Origin: DTU015 sp012837895
Lineage (GTDB): Bacteria; Bacillota; Sulfobacillia; Fermentithermobacillales; Fermentithermobacillaceae
Reading direction: 5' to 3'
DNA: 64,000 nucleotides
Assembly: GCA_050952085.1 (NCBI GenBank)
Contig: JBMNKH010000004.1
Location: 639,108-703,107, forward strand
Both the position numbers and the translations under genes were made by a program. This document shows, in pieces, positions 42,917 through 51,661 of the stretch. Within the stretch, counting starts at the first letter, position 1, and the number at the start of each line of letters is the position of its first letter. The notes beneath the pieces are model-generated. The model had not been told where the DNA came from and did not search any database. It saw nothing but the letters and a program-made list of their open reading frames with translations.

Positions 42917-45723
42917 GTGGTACAGTGAACCCCGGCTCCCAGGGAACTCCGGGAGAATGTGCCGGGGAAAACGCCCGCGAACAGCATTTTGGACTGCCAG
43001 GCTTGCTGAAGCGTCACAACAGGCCCTTGTTTTGGCCCGCGGTAGGGTTCTTAATAGGTGCTACTTGCCAAGTTCCTACGTTGAAACCCTCACTTTGGAT
43101 GTTGCTGCTTTTCGCAGTCGCCGCCTGTCTCACTTGCTTGCTTCTTGTTTTCAGGGGTTCCGGGCGTATCGGGTCATCCCGGTATCTTGAAGGCCATGCG
43201 TTCACAAAGTCCCGGAAGGTAATTGTGTTGCTGCTGATCGCGGCCGGGTACATGGCAGGGAGCTTCAGGGGGACCCTTTGGGCCAGCCGGATTTGTGATG
43301 CAGAAGAACTAGTGTATCAACAAGCCCGGACCGGATCTAATCTTGTGGTAGTTCAAGTTGTGGACAACCCCAGGAAGGGCCAAGACAGCACCACATTCAT
43401 AGGAAAACTACGTGGCCTTATTGACGAAGGCAGCTTGCATCCCGTCGATCCGTGCTTACCACAAGGTGGACTCCAGGGTGAGCTGCCCGCCCGGTGCAAG
43501 GCTCTTAAGGTGAATGTCCACCTGTACGGGAACGAGGCTATGGTAAAACCCGGTGACTTCGTGGTTGTCAAAGGCAAACTGAGTATCCCATCACCTGCTA
43601 AGAATCCGGGCGAGTTTGACTATAGACGATATCTCATGGGCAAGCAGGTGTTTATTGAGCTAGAGGGTACGGTCGCGGGCTTTGGGGAAGTAGACAGGGG
43701 GCTTACTCAGCTGGCTTCCGGCGATAGCCGGAATGGTGGCTGGCGAATATTTGATTGTACCTTTCAGCGGCTGGCACATCACATCGAAACCCGGATAAGC
43801 GCGGCATTCCCCGGAGAACAAGTCAAGGATGAGTGGGGAATCGTAAAGGCGTTGCTTCTGGGTGATAAGAGGGACCTTTCGCCTGAGGATTCGGAGCATT
43901 TCCGCGCGGCTGGCCTTTACAGGTTCATCGCCATAGCCGGTTTTCATGTGCAACTGGTAGCCGGAGCCGTAGAGCGTGCTCTCAGGCGGCTGACAAAACA
44001 CGTGCATGTTTCGAGGATGGCCGGAATAATCGCAGCGCTTTTGCTTGCCGGTTTGTCAGGATGGTCAGTAGGCCCCCTAAGGGCGTTCTTGTGTGTCCTG
44101 TTGAGGCATGTTGCCTTCTGGTGCCGTAGGAAATACGATACCCTGGCCGCATTTGCGGTAAGCAGCATCATCATAGGATGGCGTATCCCATATCCCCTGA
44201 TGGATGTATCTTTCCAGCTAAGCTTTGCAGGGATGCTTGCAGGGTGTGTAGCCCGTGAATGGACTCAAGCTTTCACCAGGAAATATGAGCTGGGGCTGGC
44301 AAGGCGCAGTTTGCTCCAATCTTTCCTCATTGCAGCGCTTCTCCTTCCCTTGCTGGCAACTCATTTTCAAGATGTCTCAATCGCAGGGTTTTTCCTAGGA
44401 GGTTTGTGGGCGCTGCTTTCGGTAGCAGTCACCCTGTCCACACTTCCTGTGTTGTGTTTGCCCACGGCGCTCGCCGGTTCTTTAGGCTGGTTTCCTTTCT
44501 TTGTGGGGAGAGGGCTGAGACAAGTAAGTTCCGTAGCGGCTAAGCTGCCTATGGCCTCATTGGCTTGCCCCGCACCCAAATCAGTTGAAATAGTGTCATA
44601 CTTGGGGCTTGTGTTCTTGCTGCTCGATTGGGTTGGAGGATGCGGCCAGGCAACCGGCACCGGGACTCCGGGCTTTATCACCATCAGGGCCGCTGGGGCA
44701 AGGTGTGAAGGCAGGCGACTAGGAGATACCCATACCCCCTCAAGGACGCTGATACGCAGACTTATGGTACTAATCCTGTCTTCTGTGCTGTGCCTTTCAG
44801 TATGCTTCCGCCACTATGTGCTGTGGCCGCAGGTGATCTTTCTAAGCGTGGGCCAGGCAGACAGTGCTGTTGTACGTACAAAAGGCGCCGTTATCGTTGT
44901 GGATACCGGCACTGAGGTTTCAGCGAGACGGGTGTTGGTTCCATACCTAAAGCGGGAGGGAGTCAGGCAAATCGATCTGTGCATCATCTCCCACCTCCAC
45001 TCTGACCATGTAGGTGGGCTGGGAGAATTGTGCCGGAACTTCAAAGTACGCACGGTCATGACGTGCCCTGGAAGCAAGCAGGCAGTAGATCAAATGGCGA
45101 GGGAGCTCATGTCAGGCCCCCAGGCTATCACAAACGCTACAAATCATGAGGCTCTCAACATTATTGAAGCAGGAGCAGGCGATGTGTACGCAACCGGCGG
45201 TGCTGTGCTGACTGTTCTTCATCCCCCAAAACTAAGTAGGCTTGAGGGGCAGGATGGCCCTGCCGGAGGTGACGTTCCGGCCCAGGGTGTTCAGAAGGGT
45301 ACCGCAGGGTCTGCAAACGAGGATTCCCTGGTGATCGGGATTGGCTTCGGCGATCTGCCGGCCCATGTTGAGTTTTGGGGAGATGCTCCTGGCGCTGTTG
45401 TAATGGAACTGCTGGGAGCCTGGGATACCAGTGGCTTAGGTGGACCGGCAGGCTTGGAACATAACGGACAAACCGGCGTCGTTTCTATTATAAAGGTGCC
45501 CCACCACGGAAGCCCAGACTCCCTGGTGTACGGGTTCTACCGGAGGGTGCAAAGCGGGGTAGCTGTGATTTCAGTAGGGCCCAACTCGTATGGGCATCCT
45601 TCGCCTGATGTGATCCATGCTGCAGGGGAAAGCGGGCTTGCAGTATTCAGGACAGATATAGATGGTGCCGTGAAAGTCACGATATATCCCGCGAGGGTGA
45701 AGGTATCCAAGTTTGTGAAATGA
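42898..45723 (+). CDS. comEC: ComEC/Rec2 DNA uptake channel
   Basis: 941 residues. The order is N-terminal membrane helices, an OB-like domain (DUF4131 region, about 130-260), the competence channel (YRFIAIAGFHVQL and LAGLSGWSVGPLRAFLC), and a C-terminal metallo-beta-lactamase domain with HLHSDH at about 699-704 and VPHHGSPDS near the end. ComEC carries single-stranded DNA across the membrane; the beta-lactamase domain may be the nuclease. The start is uncertain: ATG 42898 lies inside a terminator stem with no ribosome-binding site, while GTG 42925 or TTG 43003 are possible. No comEB or holA is fused; holA follows two genes later. Confidence 0.88.
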   Translation: MAPPSFCGTVNPGSQGTPGECAGENAREQHFGLPGLLKRHNRPLFWPAVGFLIGATCQVPTLKPSLWMLLLFAVAACLTCLLLVFRGSGRIGSSRYLEGHAFTKSRKVIVLLLIAAGYMAGSFRGTLWASRICDAEELVYQQARTGSNLVVVQVVDNPRKGQDSTTFIGKLRGLIDEGSLHPVDPCLPQGGLQGELPARCKALKVNVHLYGNEAMVKPGDFVVVKGKLSIPSPAKNPGEFDYRRYLMGKQVFIELEGTVAGFGEVDRGLTQLASGDSRNGGWRIFDCTFQRLAHHIETRISAAFPGEQVKDEWGIVKALLLGDKRDLSPEDSEHFRAAGLYRFIAIAGFHVQLVAGAVERALRRLTKHVHVSRMAGIIAALLLAGLSGWSVGPLRAFLCVLLRHVAFWCRRKYDTLAAFAVSSIIIGWRIPYPLMDVSFQLSFAGMLAGCVAREWTQAFTRKYELGLARRSLLQSFLIAALLLPLLATHFQDVSIAGFFLGGLWALLSVAVTLSTLPVLCLPTALAGSLGWFPFFVGRGLRQVSSVAAKLPMASLACPAPKSVEIVSYLGLVFLLLDWVGGCGQATGTGTPGFITIRAAGARCEGRRLGDTHTPSRTLIRRLMVLILSSVLCLSVCFRHYVLWPQVIFLSVGQADSAVVRTKGAVIVVDTGTEVSARRVLVPYLKREGVRQIDLCIISHLHSDHVGGLGELCRNFKVRTVMTCPGSKQAVDQMARELMSGPQAITNATNHEALNIIEAGAGDVYATGGAVLTVLHPPKLSRLEGQDGPAGGDVPAQGVQKGTAGSANEDSLVIGIGFGDLPAHVEFWGDAPGAVVMELLGAWDTSGLGGPAGLEHNGQTGVVSIIKVPHHGSPDSLVYGFYRRVQSGVAVISVGPNSYGHPSPDVIHAAGESGLAVFRTDIDGAVKVTIYPARVKVSKFVK

Positions 45724-45824
45724 GCCATAGGAGGGAACAGCCGCCGGTGGAAGTATCCCAAGCTGTCAGTGATTCGTGGTAGAATTGAGTATGCTGCATA
45801 ACAGGTTTCTAATCGGAGTGGTAA

Positions 45825-47057
45825 ATGATGATAGTCAACCGGGACAAGCATAAGGCAGTAGCAGTCGTGGCCTTAGTGGCAGCAGTCTTAGTGGTTGCGG
45901 TGTCGTGTGTCAAAGAAGACGTTGTGAGCCAGAACGTGTGGGCCTTTGGGGTTCCCCTTGGCGGGCTCCGTGTGCAAGAAGCTGTTTCACTGATTGAGGA
46001 GAAGATCAACCAGATCCACCAGGGCCCGTTGGTGTTCAAGGCAGGAAACATATCTTACGAGGTATCTACTGACGATTTGGAAGTCGTGCTTGATCCCGGA
46101 CAGATAAAGAGCCGCCTTGAAGCTTACATAGACTCCAGGTCTGTATTCTTGCCAGCCACCCTTTTCAGGAAAGGGCCCAAGACGGTTGTGGAAGGTACAG
46201 CTGCAATTGTATCGCCTGCCTTAAACGAAGTGGCGCAGAAAATCGCAGATAACCTGTCGAAGGAGCCCCTCTCTGAGAGGTACGGGTTTTCCGGGCGCGA
46301 TCTTGTGATCTTACCGGCTGAAAACGGCCAAAGGGTGACCCCTGAGGATGTGCTAGCAGCGCTTGAGCATCTTGAAGACACCACAGTGGAAGTTGCGTTT
46401 GAGGTTACAGAACCCGAAACGGCGGGTGTGGAACCCCTGGAACTTGTAGCTGCTGCTGAAACCAATTACGACTTAGAGGAAACCGACAGGAACGTAAACC
46501 TGTCTCTCGCCGCTAAGGCCGTCCACGGGCAGGTTCTTATGCCTGGGCAGACATACAGCTTTAACAGGGCTGCAGGTGAAAGATCCGAAGCAAGGGGTTA
46601 CCGGTATGCAAATGTAGTAGTGGGGAATACCCTGATGCCTGATATAGGCGGGGGCATATGCCAGGTGACAACCACCTTGTTCATAGCTGCAGCACAGGGT
46701 GGCCTGGACTTCCCTGAACTCCACAACCACGGCATACCTGTTGATTACGCGCCGCCAGGCTTGGACGCTGCTGTGGCATGGAATTACCTTGACCTTAAGA
46801 TCAAGAACAACTTCGATCATCCGGTAGTGCTCGGAGCTTGGGTGGAAGACGGGACGGTGCTGGTGAGGGTGTTCGGCAAGCCCTTGGAAAGCACATATGA
46901 ACTCGAACCTGTTATCCTCGAGGAGTATCCGCAAGAAGGTATGAACCCTGGGTTGCTGGTTGAGACATACCGGGTTGAAAAGCAGGGTGATGAAATAAAG
47001 AACAGGCAACTTCTGGAGCGGTCATACTACTTGCCCAGCTATCCAAATCCAAGGTGA
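45825..47057 (+). CDS. VanW family protein with G5/peptidoglycan-binding-like N-terminus
   Basis: 410 residues. A signal or anchor segment (VAVVALVAAVLVVAVSC, lipobox-like) leads into a putative peptidoglycan-binding region (about 45-215), then the VanW domain: LSLAAKAVHGQVLMPGQTYSFN, DIGGGICQVTTTLFIAA and NYLDLKIKNNFDHP. The family is common in spore-formers and was first seen in vancomycin-resistance clusters, but has no proven activity. No van ligase or racemase genes are nearby, so resistance should not be inferred. ATG at 45825 with GGAGTGG. Confidence 0.85.
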   Translation: MMIVNRDKHKAVAVVALVAAVLVVAVSCVKEDVVSQNVWAFGVPLGGLRVQEAVSLIEEKINQIHQGPLVFKAGNISYEVSTDDLEVVLDPGQIKSRLEAYIDSRSVFLPATLFRKGPKTVVEGTAAIVSPALNEVAQKIADNLSKEPLSERYGFSGRDLVILPAENGQRVTPEDVLAALEHLEDTTVEVAFEVTEPETAGVEPLELVAAAETNYDLEETDRNVNLSLAAKAVHGQVLMPGQTYSFNRAAGERSEARGYRYANVVVGNTLMPDIGGGICQVTTTLFIAAAQGGLDFPELHNHGIPVDYAPPGLDAAVAWNYLDLKIKNNFDHPVVLGAWVEDGTVLVRVFGKPLESTYELEPVILEEYPQEGMNPGLLVETYRVEKQGDEIKNRQLLERSYYLPSYPNPR

Positions 47058-47161
47058 ACCCATGGCGCCAGGCGATCTAATGCGCCATGGTGGCCTCATG
47101 GGCAAACTCGTGCGCCAAAGTCATCTCATGGAACTGGGTACGGGAGTGAGCTGCCACGTTA

Positions 47162-48127
47162 GTAACTGAGGTTGAAAAGCAGATCCGGTCAGGCAAACTC
47201 GCCCCGGTATACTACATATACGGCGATGAAGCTTACTGGCACGACAGGCTCATCAGCTTGTTGTCAGGTGTTTTTCCCGACGGGACTGAGCATGTATCCG
47301 GAGACGAAACAAGCTGGCAGGAACTGCAGGACTTGCTTGCCCAGCCTTCATTTTTTGGCCCCAGATTGTGGATTGTCCGGGGAGCAAAATCCCTCTTCGA
47401 TCAAAAGCCGGACACCTGGATCACCGCAGTTGCGCCGGGTAACTGTTTGCTGCTTTCAACCATAACCAAGACCAATCCGGCCCCCAAAGCGTTTGCCCAG
47501 GCCGTGTCTGAAACCGGGGGCGTGGTTATCAAGGTCGCAGAGCCTACCTGGCGCGAAGCAGCGAACTGGGTGCGGGAACGACTCAGGGTTGACGGGTATA
47601 CCATAACCAGGGATGCAGTGGAAAACCTGATCCTTGTGGCAGGGAGGAGCATCGAGCGCCTGGACAAGGAAATCGAAAAACTCGAGCTCTTTGTCCATCC
47701 TGAGACCAGGATCACGGCAGGTCACGTCCTGGCTTGTGTCTCACCTGATCCCGGGATGAACACGTTTGCATTTGTAGATGCAGTCGCAACCAAGGATAAG
47801 GCCAAGGCCTTTTCCGAGATTGAAGACTTGCGGATGCGTGGAGTCAGTCCGGTTTTCATGATTGCAGTACTTGGCTCTCATTTTGGCTTGATGTGGAGAG
47901 CTAAAGAATCCTCCAATAAAGGAATTACCCAGGACTCTCTCGGAAAAGCCCTGGGAGTTCATCCGTACGCAGCCAGAAAAGCTCTTGAACAATCCCGGCG
48001 GTGGACCTTTTCTCAACTTGAGAAGGCCATCCGCTTGCTATGCGATGTTGATGAATCCCTGAAAACAGGGAAGATAGACCCGGTTTCCTCTATGGATTAC
48101 ATGCTTGTAAACCTCTTTGCAGAGTAG
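47162..48127 (+). CDS. holA: DNA polymerase III subunit delta, no canonical start codon
   Basis: The clamp-loader subunit that opens the beta clamp. Homology begins at TEVEKQIRSGKLAPVYYIYGDEAYW, encoded from 47165, and continues in one frame to the stop, with the AAA+ lid and C-terminal collar (DPGMNTFAFVDAVATKDKAKA). Upstream in this frame is TGA (47147-47149), and between it and 47258 there is no ATG, GTG or TTG. A good site, GGGAGTGAG, lies at 47142-47150, pointing to initiation at TTA (47159) or GTA (47162). Either a near-cognate codon is used, or the gene has lost its start, or the base call is wrong. TTG at 47258 would cut off the first 32 residues. Confidence 0.75.
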   Translation, partial: VTEVEKQIRSGKLAPVYYIYGDEAYWHDRLISLLSGVFPDGTEHVSGDETSWQELQDLLAQPSFFGPRLWIVRGAKSLFDQKPDTWITAVAPGNCLLLSTITKTNPAPKAFAQAVSETGGVVIKVAEPTWREAANWVRERLRVDGYTITRDAVENLILVAGRSIERLDKEIEKLELFVHPETRITAGHVLACVSPDPGMNTFAFVDAVATKDKAKAFSEIEDLRMRGVSPVFMIAVLGSHFGLMWRAKESSNKGITQDSLGKALGVHPYAARKALEQSRRWTFSQLEKAIRLLCDVDESLKTGKIDPVSSMDYMLVNLFAE

Positions 48128-48135
48128 TCCAGGCC

Positions 48136-48387
48136 TTACAACAATGAAGCCAGTCTTGACTTGTAGCGTGCGCCGGTGTTGGGTTTGAGCACACCTTTGG
48201 ATACAGCCCTGTCAATCTGGGACTGGGCTGCTTTGTAAGCTTCTAGAGCCAGTTCTTTGTCGCCTGAAGCGGCTGCTTCACGGAACTTGCGGATATATGT
48301 CCTGACTCTGGACTTGACAGCCCTGTTTCTTATCCGGCGTCGTCTTGAACGTTCTATATCTTTTATGCTGGATTTAATGTTAGCCAA
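48136..48387 (-). CDS. rpsT: 30S ribosomal protein S20
   Basis: 83 residues with the usual LANIKSSIKDIERSRRRRIRN start and an alanine/lysine-rich helical body; it binds 16S rRNA early in assembly. The start is TTG at 48387, 6 nt after GGAGGTG; the frame extends to 48423 without homology. It converges on holA with an 8-bp gap. In many spore-formers rpsT lies next to gpr and spoIIP; here spoIIP is 9 kb away. Confidence 0.93.
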   Translation of the reverse strand: MANIKSSIKDIERSRRRRIRNRAVKSRVRTYIRKFREAAASGDKELALEAYKAAQSQIDRAVSKGVLKPNTGARYKSRLASLL

Positions 48388-48464
48388 AAACGGCACCTCC
48401 ACCAAAACTTCTCGTGACATCACAAAATCTTACCATCAATGACGCGGCAAGACAAGTTGAAATG

Positions 48465-48527
48465 CTGGGGACGGTCCTAAGCGTTCCACTTCACAGTGTA
48501 CTGTGAAACAACTAGGGCCGTCCCCAG
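48465..48527. repeat. REP-like 63-bp hairpin element
   Basis: Fifteen-base arms (CTGGGGACGGTCCTA and TAGGGCCGTCCCCAG, one G-T pair) enclose an inner palindrome TTCACAGTGTACTGTGAA. The GGGGACGG ends recall dispersed palindromes seen in many clostridial genomes, some mobilised by REP-associated transposases. No transposase is nearby. It sits between rpsT and the SPOR gene (48388-48620), which has no other feature. Confidence 0.7.
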
Positions 48528-48620
48528 TCCCGGATTCAGTATGCAATCTCTCTCGGTAGCGGATTTAACTTGTGAGCCGGTGAGTTTCACTCAAGGCTTT
48601 CACTCAAGGCAAGGCGAGTC

Positions 48621-49460
48621 TCACTCAAGCCCCTTCAAGTCCTGGACGTAGGCATCAATGATCTTGATTACCGACGTCATCCCCTGGACTTCGCCGTCGC
48701 TGTCGCCACCCTGGGCCTGGATAGCTGCACCTATGGCGCTTTCCAGCTCAGTTGCCAGAGCAAGGGCAACCCCGTGGGCAGCTTGCGTGCCCGAATCGGG
48801 CGTAATGCCGTCCAAACCTGCTTTTACTGCAGCTATATCTGATTTCATAGAAGCTAAGTTCACGCTGATTTGCTGCTTAAGGTAGTATTCATCCCAAAAT
48901 CCTATTAAGGATGCTATCGCATTATCAATGGTTGAAAAAGCTCTTTCAATCTCACCCACTACACCTTCGTTTCCTGTGAGCGAGAAATTGCAGGCGTCGA
49001 CCTCCATAGTCGCAACGTAAAGGTTATCGTCCTCACCCACAATCCCGGATAGTCTGGGAAGGGCATCTTCCGCAAGCTTCTGGGCAGCTTCCTTGGAACT
49101 TGTCACTCCACAGTATACTTTATGGAGCGGATCCGGGCTCATTACCCCGGCAGGAACCCCTTTATCTATTGCCATCTGCGCAGTGTTTTCAGCCCTCTCC
49201 CTGGTGGAAAACGCCCCTATCTGCACCCTGTAAAGGGTCAAAGGCTTAGTGCTGATGTGAACTGTAGTTGTCTCCCCGCCTCCGGTTGGCTGCTTAGGCT
49301 GGTCTCCTGACACAGGCTGCCCCTCAGGCGGGCGCTGGAGTAAAGATGCGAGCAAGTACTTCCCTATTAGGTAACCTGAACCCACAAATACGATGGCAAG
49401 TATCAAGAACGTGACAAGTCCTGATAAGGTGCGGTTTTTCGACATGCGGGTCCGTCTCAT
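48621..49460 (-). CDS. SPOR-domain membrane protein
   Basis: 279 residues: a short basic N-terminus, one membrane helix (TLSGLVTFLILAIVFVGSGYLIG), a Pro/Gly/Thr linker, a SPOR domain (about 75-150, LYRVQIGAFSTRERAENTAQ) and a helical C-terminal region. SPOR domains bind denuded glycan strands of peptidoglycan, at the septum or in the spore cortex. The ATG at 49460 follows AGGGGG and lies 4 nt past the stop of the PrcB-like gene, so it is coupled to it. It is the last gene of the valS-folC-prcB operon. Confidence 0.8.
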   Translation of the reverse strand: MRRTRMSKNRTLSGLVTFLILAIVFVGSGYLIGKYLLASLLQRPPEGQPVSGDQPKQPTGGGETTTVHISTKPLTLYRVQIGAFSTRERAENTAQMAIDKGVPAGVMSPDPLHKVYCGVTSSKEAAQKLAEDALPRLSGIVGEDDNLYVATMEVDACNFSLTGNEGVVGEIERAFSTIDNAIASLIGFWDEYYLKQQISVNLASMKSDIAAVKAGLDGITPDSGTQAAHGVALALATELESAIGAAIQAQGGDSDGEVQGMTSVIKIIDAYVQDLKGLE

Positions 49461-49464
49461 CCCT

Positions 49465-49965
49465 CTACACCCCCTCTTGTTTGCCGAATTTGGGTACCCG
49501 TTCTGCCAGTACAGTTCCACCGGCAGTACGGAAGCGGAATACCGGCGGTTTGTGTTCTCCTGCCTGGCGGGGAACTGTGAAGAACGCCGTCGGGGTTGTC
49601 ATAGCTAGCGTGACGATTTCGTCGGGTGCCGGCTCCTGGAAATCCACAGTGATCTCAACTATGCCCTTAGACACCCTGACATCTTGCACATGGATCCGGT
49701 AGCCGCCTGTGGGGCAGAGACCCTGGTGTATGCCTACGACGTAGGATTTATCGAAGTCGACGGCAGACAGCGCTTCAGGTTCAGATGATATGCAATACGT
49801 TTGCAAGAACCGCTCTTTGCTTTCAAACACAAAGAATTCCCGCTGCTTCAATATTTCCTGGCAATGTCCCGGGTCCACAGCCAGCGGAAGCCACCGGATC
49901 GTGCTATTCCTTCCCGCTAAGATGTTCCCCAAACCGGAAAGCACTAACACTTCCCCCGTATGCAA
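49465..49965 (-). CDS. PrcB C-terminal domain protein
   Basis: 166 residues. The C-terminal half has the PrcB-type strand pattern GGYRIHVQDVRVSKGIVEITVDFQEPAPDE followed by VTLAMTTPTAFFTVPR. PrcB was described as a partner of the surface protease PrtP/PrcA in treponemes; in Bacillota its role is unknown. No clear signal peptide is present with the TTG start at 49965, and a GTG at 49944 is a possible alternative with a better-placed GGGGG site. It sits 19 bp after folC and 4 bp before the SPOR gene. Confidence 0.7.
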   Translation of the reverse strand: MHTGEVLVLSGLGNILAGRNSTIRWLPLAVDPGHCQEILKQREFFVFESKERFLQTYCISSEPEALSAVDFDKSYVVGIHQGLCPTGGYRIHVQDVRVSKGIVEITVDFQEPAPDEIVTLAMTTPTAFFTVPRQAGEHKPPVFRFRTAGGTVLAERVPKFGKQEGV

Positions 49966-49984
49966 ATTCTTACTCTACCAATTG

Positions 49985-51526
49985 TTATTCTCCACCATAT
50001 GGTGAAATACCAAACCTCTTCCGAATGTATGTCCTTGCCGCTCCCACAAGGTACAAAGAGCCGCAGCACAGTACTACATCGTCAGACGCTGCTTTACTTA
50101 TAGCTAGTTCCATTGCTTTGTCCGAATCGTCTTCGGTTATCACATTGTTCGTATACCGCCGTGCTTCCCGTGCAAGTATTTCCGGATCCAGCGCTCTTGG
50201 AGAATGAGGACGGGTGATTATCATCTCGTCGCACAGAGGCGCGATATATGATGTTGGTTTCTGGTAGCACTTGTCGCTCAGGATTCCAAACACACATATG
50301 ACCTTCCGCCCGGACAGGTTTTGTTTGACAAAATCGGCGAGCACCATCGCTCCCTGGGGGTTGTGTGCACCGTCCAGGATTATCATAGGTTCCTGGTGTA
50401 TTACCTCTAGCCGTCCCGGCCATTCAGTCTTGGCAAGGCCGGCCCTAACTGCCTGCTCATCCAGGGGTATACCCTGGTTCCACTTGCACGGATCTGTAGG
50501 AGGAGCCCAACTGGCGGCATAACCGTCCAGCTGTATGCCCTGGTTCCGCCTGCACCTGTGTTGCTCAGACGTCAAAGACGCCGGTACGGTCTGCGACTCC
50601 GGGCATGACGCTAATGCTTGTGATGCTGGCGATCCCAGTGCAGTCAATGCCAGCGGGGGCGTTTTGGCAACCTTGAGGGTTGCCACAGCCAGGGCCGCGT
50701 TAAGCCGCTGGTGCCTGCCTAAGAGAGATAAGCTAAGGTTTTCGTAGGCGAAATCAGGTCCGGAGATGCTCACTGAATCCGTTGAAGCGTGTGAATCAGT
50801 CCACGTAATGTGGGCAAAAGGCACCTGGCCTACAATGGTGACATCAGCATTGCACTGCTCAGCACGAGCACGAATCACGGCAAGGATTTCCTCCTGGGTT
50901 ACCCCTGTCACCAAGGGAACCCCTGGTTTGATGATGCCTGCTTTCTCAAAAGCGATTTGAGGCAGGGTGTTCCCAAGCCTGTCCATGTGGTCGAAATCGA
51001 TGGTTGTTATAACCGAGACCACGGGAGTAACCACGTTGGTTGCATCGAACCTGCCGCCTAACCCTACTTCAAGCACCACGTAGTCGCACCGTTCCCGGGC
51101 GAAGTACTCAAAGGCAATGGCCGTGTTGATCTCAAACTCTGTTGGATGGTCGAACCCTTCTTCCAATAGCCGCTCTACCTTCTCCCGTACCAGAGAGGTG
51201 ACTTCCACCAGCGCCTGCTTTGGTATTTTCTTGCCGTTGAGCATTATCCGCTCCCGGTATTCCTCAAGATACGGCGAGGTGAACATTCCCGTTTTGTACC
51301 CTGCTTGTTTCAGGATAGAAGCAGCCATCGCCGTTACTGAACCTTTCCCGTTGGTTCCTGTCACATGTATGAACTTCAGGTACTCATGCGGGTTTCCCAT
51401 GAGTTCAAGGAGCCTGGAGATGCGCTCCAGGCCCAACCTTGAACCAAACCGCATGGTGGAATGGATCCACTTGAGTGTATCCCGGTAAGCTGTTTCAATG
51501 TCCCGGTGATTGCCTTTAAGTTGCAT
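49985..51526 (-). CDS. folC: Folylpolyglutamate synthase / dihydrofolate synthase
   Basis: Adds glutamate to dihydropteroate and folates in the cytoplasm. The ATP loop is HVTGTNGKGS (54-63), the second ligase block is EVGLGGRFDATN (about 153-164), and the C-terminal domain has ILDGAHNPQGA. The protein is 513 residues, about 80 longer than typical. Residues about 288-351 (nt 50474-50665) are an insert between the central and C-terminal domains that contains a partial duplication: CRRNQGIQLDGYA at 325 echoes CKWNQGIPLDEQA at 347, the latter leading into the genuine family sequence. The ATG at 51526 has GAGG upstream. It is the second gene of the valS operon. Confidence 0.9.
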   Translation of the reverse strand: MQLKGNHRDIETAYRDTLKWIHSTMRFGSRLGLERISRLLELMGNPHEYLKFIHVTGTNGKGSVTAMAASILKQAGYKTGMFTSPYLEEYRERIMLNGKKIPKQALVEVTSLVREKVERLLEEGFDHPTEFEINTAIAFEYFARERCDYVVLEVGLGGRFDATNVVTPVVSVITTIDFDHMDRLGNTLPQIAFEKAGIIKPGVPLVTGVTQEEILAVIRARAEQCNADVTIVGQVPFAHITWTDSHASTDSVSISGPDFAYENLSLSLLGRHQRLNAALAVATLKVAKTPPLALTALGSPASQALASCPESQTVPASLTSEQHRCRRNQGIQLDGYAASWAPPTDPCKWNQGIPLDEQAVRAGLAKTEWPGRLEVIHQEPMIILDGAHNPQGAMVLADFVKQNLSGRKVICVFGILSDKCYQKPTSYIAPLCDEMIITRPHSPRALDPEILAREARRYTNNVITEDDSDKAMELAISKAASDDVVLCCGSLYLVGAARTYIRKRFGISPYGGE

Positions 51527-51661
51527 ATGTCATGCCTCGTTTCGTTCCCAAGAGAAGCTCCTCGTTGCGCTTGCTTTCTTGCCGCTATGCTAATCTTCTA
51601 TCATTCTTCTGTCACTCTTCAGTCACTCTTCAGTTGCTTCTGCCTTGTCGTTCTTGGCTTG

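Noticed and set aside
45825..47057. Vancomycin-resistance gene
   Set aside because: VanW-domain proteins are common in Bacillota without van clusters; no vanH, vanA/B ligase, vanX or vanRS is present.
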